The translations under genes were made by a program, and so were the position numbers. This document shows positions 61,510 to 64,000 of a stretch of DNA of 64,000 bases, piece by piece. Below the pieces are notes generated by a model. It worked only from the letters and a program-made list of their open reading frames with translations, searched no databases and had not been told where the DNA came from. The DNA comes from Agapanthus africanus (taxonomy: Eukaryota > Streptophyta > Magnoliopsida > Asparagales > Amaryllidaceae). Position 1 is the stretch's first letter. Every line of letters starts with the position of its first letter. The stretch is taken from contig CM057342.1 of the NCBI GenBank assembly GCA_030015575.1, forward strand, positions 618,045,348-618,109,347, written 5' to 3'.

Positions 61510-61565
61510 TGATGATGCTCAATGACGGTAATTTCTTATATCATGACACGTGGCGGATGACGTGT

Positions 61566-61800
61566 GTTCAGTTGATAAAACTGCACATTTGTTATTATAT
61601 TTTCCTACTATTTCTATATTAGAAAAGATGTTTATTATAATATATGATATATATGAGGGTTTATCTGTAAAAATACTATTTTTCATGTGTTGATATATTA
61701 TAATTAACATTTGGTAGGAAAATATATGCAAAGATACCATTGACCAAATCTTAATGGTGAAATTAACATCTCAATAAAACAAAACAATACTAATATTATT
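61566..61800. other. AT-rich spacer, nothing recognised
   Basis: About 235 bases of AT-rich sequence between the truncated 3' LTR of the Tat-like element and the Athila-type LTR. No gene or repeat seen. Confidence 0.6.
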
Positions 61801-63040
61801 TGTTGAGATTGTGCAGAATTTTTCAGGGCTAAAAATCAAGGGAATCAAAGTTGTTAAAAGCAACCCTGCCTAATTAAGAAAGCAAACTAAGAAATCAATT
61901 CTGCCAGAAATAAAGAAAAGATTTCCAATTTCCAGAGGTTCCAGAGATCGCCACGTGTCATAAAGAGAGAAGCTCCAGAAAAATCATCAAAAGATCACAC
62001 TGTTTGGCCGCGGATCCGTGGCCAAACCCCCCTATTGGCCGCGGATCCTCCGCGTGCCAGATGGATTAGAAGCTGTGATTTCTTCTGTTGAATCTTAACT
62101 GTTGATTTCCAATTTTGGAAGCTAGATTTCTGGCTTTGGGACTATAAATAAAGACCGAGAGCCTCTTGGAAAAATTGTCAAGCTGAAGAGATCACGAAGT
62201 CCAGGACGGCTCACGCATCCAGGCTGATCATCAACGGTTCATCTACCTCCTTAGAAGAGATCGAGAAGCAAACTAGTATTTGTAACCATTTTCTAAGGAA
62301 ACAAAGTGTAAATGAGTTTTGTTGATTAATAAATGTAGTTCTTTTTCTTATTCTATTTCTTTGTAGTTTCATTATGAATTCTCTCTCCATCTTTTCTTCT
62401 CCCAACATGCGCGAGTAATTCTCCGCTTGTTAGGGTTCGTAGGATTAGGGTAGGTTAATGGATGATGAATATCCTTAAACTCTTTTTACGTCCTATAAAG
62501 TTTATAAACTTTATCAAAAGAATCATTAACATCCTAATCGGGCGCGCTACCAATTTATTGTTAGTCTCGACCGCGATTAGAGATTAGATTAACGATTGTT
62601 TTGGTAAAGGCTAGATATGAACGGAGTTCCATGTAGAGATAGGGGTTAAGAGTGGGATCCCTTTTCCCTCCAGAAACCCTAATCTACATGCATCACTGTC
62701 GTTCTAGTTTTAAATCTATTAAAGGATAAAAAGGGTAATCTTTAATTAATCATCCATAACTACTAAATCCTAATGAACCCTACAAGCCCCCTTCTTATAT
62801 AAACTTACATCCATGGTTAATCTAGATCTATATTTTGCATCCGTGTTTAATGTAGATCTAGATCCTACAACCATTCTACAACATTCTTATTTCTTCCTCT
62901 TCTCTTTCTCAACACATCTAAAGTAAGAATAAAAGGTTCAACGTTTCCCAGATGACGACCCGTACTCATCTCGGTCTAGCTACGCGTGACACCGTTATTG
63001 ATTGCGATTAACTACTACTACATATAAAAAGATCAGATCA
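61801..63040 (+). repeat. 5' LTR of the second Athila-type element (about 1240 bp)
   Basis: TGTTGAGATTGTG to AGATCAGATCA. TATA box TATAAATA at 62143-62150. Two GGCCGCGGATCC palindromic blocks at 62003-62026 and from 62035. The left boundary is judged from TG and neighbouring AT-rich DNA and could be off by a few bases. Confidence 0.75.
62003..62026. repeat. GC palindrome in the second Athila-type LTR
   Basis: Arms TTTGGCC / GGCCAAA around GCGGATCCGT. A second related block follows about 10 bases later. Confidence 0.85.
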
Positions 63041-63046
63041 ACCAAA

Positions 63047-63066
63047 TGGCGCCGTTGCCGGGGATC
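63047..63066 (+). promoter_or_regulatory. PBS of the second Athila-type element
   Basis: TGGCGCCGTTGCCGGGGATC, the classical Athila-group PBS, six bases after the LTR end. Confidence 0.88.
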
Positions 63067-64000
63067 CGTGCGTAATTTTTTTATTCTTACTATTTGTGTT
63101 GAATTCTTATTCGAATCATATTATAATTAAAACAAAACTGCAAATTTCATATTTAAAGATTTATGTGTGAATTTTGGCAAGGAGATATGTAGTCACAGAC
63201 TTGAGGAAACAAGAGACATTCGTTGAGATCTAGAGGAGTACAGGAGGCCACGTATCAAACTTCATCACCTGATCCGTATTCCCTGCAGCGAACCCGCGGC
63301 AGGAAGTGCACATTGGCGGCGGAAGCGCGGCCAGTTAGAGGATCTAGGGTTCCACATTTCTCTGGTAAGATTCTAACCTCTTTCTTTCTCCTCTGAAATC
63401 CAATAAAATCTCTTTTCTGCAGGATTCTTTGCAAAATATCGCCGCTCAAAAATCTTTTTGCAAAGTTTTGTGATTGGTTTTGTTTTGCATATTTTAATAC
63501 GGACTTTAAGGAGCATAGACCAAATCCAGATTAGGTGGGGATTTCATCACCCTTCCTAAGCCCCACAAATCACAAACCGAGCATCTGCATCAACCCTACA
63601 TTAATTTAAAAAATATCTAGACCAGAATCTAAGGACTGTCGCGCTCAATAAGGACAGAGGAAGGTCATGGGTAATCTATTGCTTATCCGCATTATTTTTG
63701 TGGTGTCTAGGCAAGTGTGTCTAAGGCAAGTGGTTACTTAATTAGGGCTACTACTTACGTAGTGGACAACCTCCCATTTACCTGGCACTTACCTGGCTAC
63801 AAGAGTAGTAAAGAGACGGTAGCGGATTGATCCTACGGCTTGTCCTTTGGAAGTCTAGGAGCGGTCTAGAGACTGACCTATGTAACCTTAGTTCTAGAGT
63901 TGTTTATGCATTTTTGTGTGATTTGTCTTGAGTCCCACTTTTTTCAAAATAAACCAATTTTAAAGCGCATACACGCTGCCACTTGCACTAAACCCACTTA
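63067..64000 (+). other. leader of the second Athila-type element
   Basis: Non-coding. It includes a possible donor (TCTGGTAAGATT near 63363) and acceptor (TTTTCTGCAGGATT near 63420) about 60 bases apart. Some elements of this group are known to splice, but whether this pair is used is unknown. Confidence 0.6.

Larger units (their letters stand above)
57900..61565 (+). mobile_element. Tat-like Ty3/gypsy element, non-autonomous, with a 3' hairpin-repeat array
   Basis: 5' LTR 57900-58823, PBS TGGCGCCGTATATGGGAA (Tat/Athila group type), a short leader or gag-edge region, a tandem array occupying most of the internal region, a G-rich PPT (61496-61505) and about 55 bases of 3' LTR (TGATGATGC at 61510, matching 57900). 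No pol is visible. Tandem repeats in the 3' untranslated region are a known feature of Tat-lineage elements. Clade assignment rests on the PBS, LTR style and array, not on proteins. Confidence 0.65.
61801..64000 (+). mobile_element. second Athila-type element, 5' end (continues off right edge)
   Basis: Plus-strand LTR (61801-63040), PBS TGGCGCCGTTGCCGGGGATC (63047-63066) and about 930 bases of leader. 62950-63020 matches the Athila LTR end inverted (ACCCGTACTC, GACACCGTTATTGATTGCG). 63500-64000 matches the Athila leader. No coding region is reached. Confidence 0.8.

Overview
This window looks like gene-free heterochromatin from a flowering plant with a large, repeat-rich genome. I see no convincing intact host gene, rRNA, tRNA or CRISPR array. 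Almost every base can be assigned to LTR retrotransposons of plant families: Ty1/copia, Ty3/gypsy chromovirus (Tekay-like), Athila and Tat-like. They are recognised from polyprotein motifs, primer-binding sites (PBS), polypurine tracts (PPT), LTR pairs and target-site duplications (TSD). No clade can be pinned to a plant family from this sequence alone.

Layout. (1) 1-6667, minus strand: the 5' half of a copia element (A) running off the left edge, with part of its polyprotein, a 2 kb structured leader, a PBS and a 2.2 kb LTR. (2) 6668-11440, minus: an old LTR / leader / LTR unit (B) of the same superfamily with no coding region. (3) 11441-55380, plus: a decayed copia element (D) split in two by the insertion described next. 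(4) 12632-50853, plus: a compact non-autonomous LTR element (3.8 kb LTRs, about 1.95 kb internal region) whose only open frame is a 136-residue protein with two CCHC zinc knuckles. Inside its 5' LTR lies a Tekay-like chromovirus (13935-25586). Inside its internal region lies a 4.3 kb solo LTR of a Tekay relative (28951-45891), itself interrupted by an Athila element (30190-42822). (5) 55383-57899: AT-rich sequence with a duplicated segment and one possible exon remnant. (6) 57900-61565, plus: a Tat-like non-autonomous element whose internal region is mostly an array of about 85-bp hairpin-forming repeats. (7) 61801-64000, plus: the 5' LTR, PBS and leader of a second Athila-type element leaving the right edge.

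Four insertions are bounded by exact 5-bp TSDs visible in the sequence (TTAAT, CCGCC, ACGGA, TAGTC). The order is therefore firm: D, then the non-autonomous element, then separately the Tekay-like element and the solo-LTR parent, then Athila. LTR divergence sampled by eye (about 7-9% for the non-autonomous element, about 5% for Athila, about 2-3% for Tekay) agrees with that order.

The observations least explained by standard annotation are: the hairpin array at 59380-61265, whose stems change sequence but stay paired; a GC-rich palindrome recurring in several unrelated element families; the zinc-knuckle-only element; and conserved stem-loops in the copia leader. All age and identity figures are visual samples, not computed alignments.
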